Part shown: positions 62,770-64,000 of the stretch, one piece after another
Layout: the number at the start of each line of letters is the position of its first letter
Position numbering within the stretch: the stretch's first letter is position 1
Source: Limnohabitans sp. 103DPR2
GTDB lineage: Bacteria; Pseudomonadota; Gammaproteobacteria; Burkholderiales; Burkholderiaceae_C
Assembly: GCF_001412575.1 (NCBI RefSeq)
Contig: NZ_CP011834.1
Location: 2,418,001-2,482,000, forward strand
Direction of reading: 5' to 3'
DNA length: 64,000 bases
The notes under the pieces: model-generated
Told to the model about the DNA's origin: nothing
The model's database searches: none
Seen by the model: only the letters and a program-made list of their open reading frames with translations
Translations under genes and position numbers: made by a program

Positions 62770-64000
62770 ATGACTTACACCAAAGACAAGATCGCCACGC
62801 GTAAATTTGACGTCGTGATCGTCGGCGCAGGCGGCTCCGGCATGCGCGCTTCATTGCAACTGGCACGTGCCGGTTTGAACGTTGCTGTTCTCTCCAAAGT
62901 ATTCCCCACACGCTCACACACTGTGGCCGCACAAGGTGGTATTGGCGCTTCATTGGGCAACATGTCCGATGACAACTGGCACTACCACTTCTACGACACC
63001 ATCAAGGGTTCTGACTGGCTGGGCGACCAAGACGCCATCGAATTCATGTGCCGCGAAGCACCCAAGGTGGTGTACGACCTTGAACACATGGGCATGCCCT
63101 TTGACCGCAACCCAGACGGCACCATTTACCAACGTCCTTTTGGCGGTCACACCGCCAACTATGGCGAAAAGCCTGTGCAGCGTGCTTGCGCTGCGGCCGA
63201 CCGTACCGGTCACGCCATGTTGCACACCTTGTACCAACAAAACGTCAAAGCCAAAACCAGCTTCTTCGTGGAGTGGATGGCCCTTGACTTGATCCGCGAC
63301 GCCGAAGGCGATGTGGTGGGCGTCACTGCCCTCGAAATGGAAACAGGCGACTTGCACATCTTGCATGCCAAGACTGTGTTGTTGGCCACCGGCGGCGCAG
63401 GCCGTATCTTTGCAGCTTCAACCAATGCCTTCATCAATACCGGCGACGGATTGGGCATGGCAGCGCGTGCTGGCATTCCTTTGGAAGACATGGAATTCTG
63501 GCAGTTCCACCCCACTGGCGTGGCCGGTGCCGGTGTGTTGCTGACAGAGGGTTGCCGCGGTGAAGGCGCCATTTTGTTGAACAGCAATGGCGAACGTTTC
63601 ATGGAGCGCTATGCGCCTACATTGAAAGACTTGGCCCCTCGCGACTTCGTGTCACGCTCTATGGACCAAGAGATCAAAGAAGGCCGTGGTTGCGGCCCCA
63701 ACAAAGACTATGTGCTGTTGAAACTGGACCACTTGGGTGCAGAAACCATTCACAAGCGCTTGCCTTCTGTGTACGAAATTGGCGTCAACTTCGCCAATGT
63801 CGACATCACCAAAGAACCCATTCCTGTGGTGCCGACCATCCACTATCAAATGGGCGGCATTCCCACCAACGTCCACGGCCAAGTGGTCACGCAAACGGCC
63901 AGCAGCCACAACGCCGTGGTCAATGGCTTGTACGCTGTGGGCGAATGCTCTTGCGTCAGCGTTCACGGCGCCAACCGCTTGGGCACCAACTCTTTGCTCG
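62770..64000 (+). CDS. sdhA: succinate dehydrogenase flavoprotein subunit, 3' end cut by window edge
   Basis: The FAD-carrying catalytic subunit of complex II; the first 410 codons are present. It starts [20 protein letters not shown] with GGSGMRAS for the FAD fold. The covalent flavin His is at about residue 50 in [34 protein letters not shown] and the arginine-containing [14 protein letters not shown] at the edge are typical. sdhB should follow outside the window. Confidence 0.97.
   Translation, partial: MTYTKDKIATRKFDVVIVGAGGSGMRASLQLARAGLNVAVLSKVFPTRSHTVAAQGGIGASLGNMSDDNWHYHFYDTIKGSDWLGDQDAIEFMCREAPKVVYDLEHMGMPFDRNPDGTIYQRPFGGHTANYGEKPVQRACAAADRTGHAMLHTLYQQNVKAKTSFFVEWMALDLIRDAEGDVVGVTALEMETGDLHILHAKTVLLATGGAGRIFAASTNAFINTGDGLGMAARAGIPLEDMEFWQFHPTGVAGAGVLLTEGCRGEGAILLNSNGERFMERYAPTLKDLAPRDFVSRSMDQEIKEGRGCGPNKDYVLLKLDHLGAETIHKRLPSVYEIGVNFANVDITKEPIPVVPTIHYQMGGIPTNVHGQVVTQTASSHNAVVNGLYAVGECSCVSVHGANRLGTNSLL

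Overview
The window is a gene-dense bacterial chromosome segment. Its best match is a betaproteobacterium of the order Burkholderiales, probably family Comamonadaceae (Limnohabitans- or Rhodoferax-like). This rests on gene content and order: folC-dedD-cvpA-purF-metZ, perM-hda-HAD-pcnB-folK divergent from purM, DUF3579 next to rpsT and argD, and a GntR regulator between mdh-citE-like-acnB and sdhCDA. The base composition is moderate in G+C. I see no tRNA, rRNA, CRISPR array, insertion sequence, prophage or integrase. Almost everything is core metabolism and information processing.

Layout. 1-5.3 kb (minus): folC, the SPOR protein dedD, cvpA, purF and metZ (cut by the left edge). 5.4-9.8 kb: a YffB-like protein, a glycine-zipper envelope protein, ppnP and argG (plus), murB (minus), yajQ (plus). 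9.9-14.3 kb: plsY, an aldo/keto reductase, an acyl-CoA synthetase, and a divergent alpha/beta hydrolase. 14.4-19.3 kb: prfB with its programmed +1 frameshift, pepN, fbp. 19.4-28.8 kb is the most accessory-looking part. It holds an orphan periplasmic binding protein, a PIG-L deacetylase, a lipocalin, two small exported proteins, a NYN-domain protein, a PfkB kinase, rmlC/rmlA, a DEAD-box helicase, an UppS-type prenyltransferase and an H-NS-like protein beside an AT-rich stretch. 28.9-35.8 kb: a CNNM/CorC-type protein, apaH, a Nudix CoA pyrophosphatase, a CobD/CbiB-family protein, rsgA, an M48 protease and orn.

35.8-42.9 kb: a large RhlE-type helicase with a long, hairpin-rich leader, the ribosomal operon rpsP-rimM-trmD-rplS, an acetyltransferase, and a DUF47-Pit phosphate operon behind a Pho-box-like site. 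43.0-51.5 kb: folK-pcnB-HAD-hda-perM (minus, mostly translationally coupled), purM, the sirB1-like gene and murJ, then rpsT. 51.6-55.4 kb: DUF3579, argD, argF and an FAD monooxygenase. 55.5-64.0 kb is a TCA-cycle block. mdh, a CitE-like lyase, a small exported protein and acnB run leftward; a GntR/HutC regulator, sdhC, sdhD and sdhA (cut by the right edge) run rightward.

The most interesting observations are regulatory. The same perfect 12-bp palindrome (TCTTATATAAGA) lies between mdh and the GntR gene and again upstream of argD, which suggests one regulon joining the TCA cycle to arginine synthesis. The helicase leader (about 35861-36088) carries four short hairpins and a small overlapping ORF. 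A Pho-box-like repeat precedes the DUF47-Pit operon. I found no clearly new multi-gene defence or mobile system.
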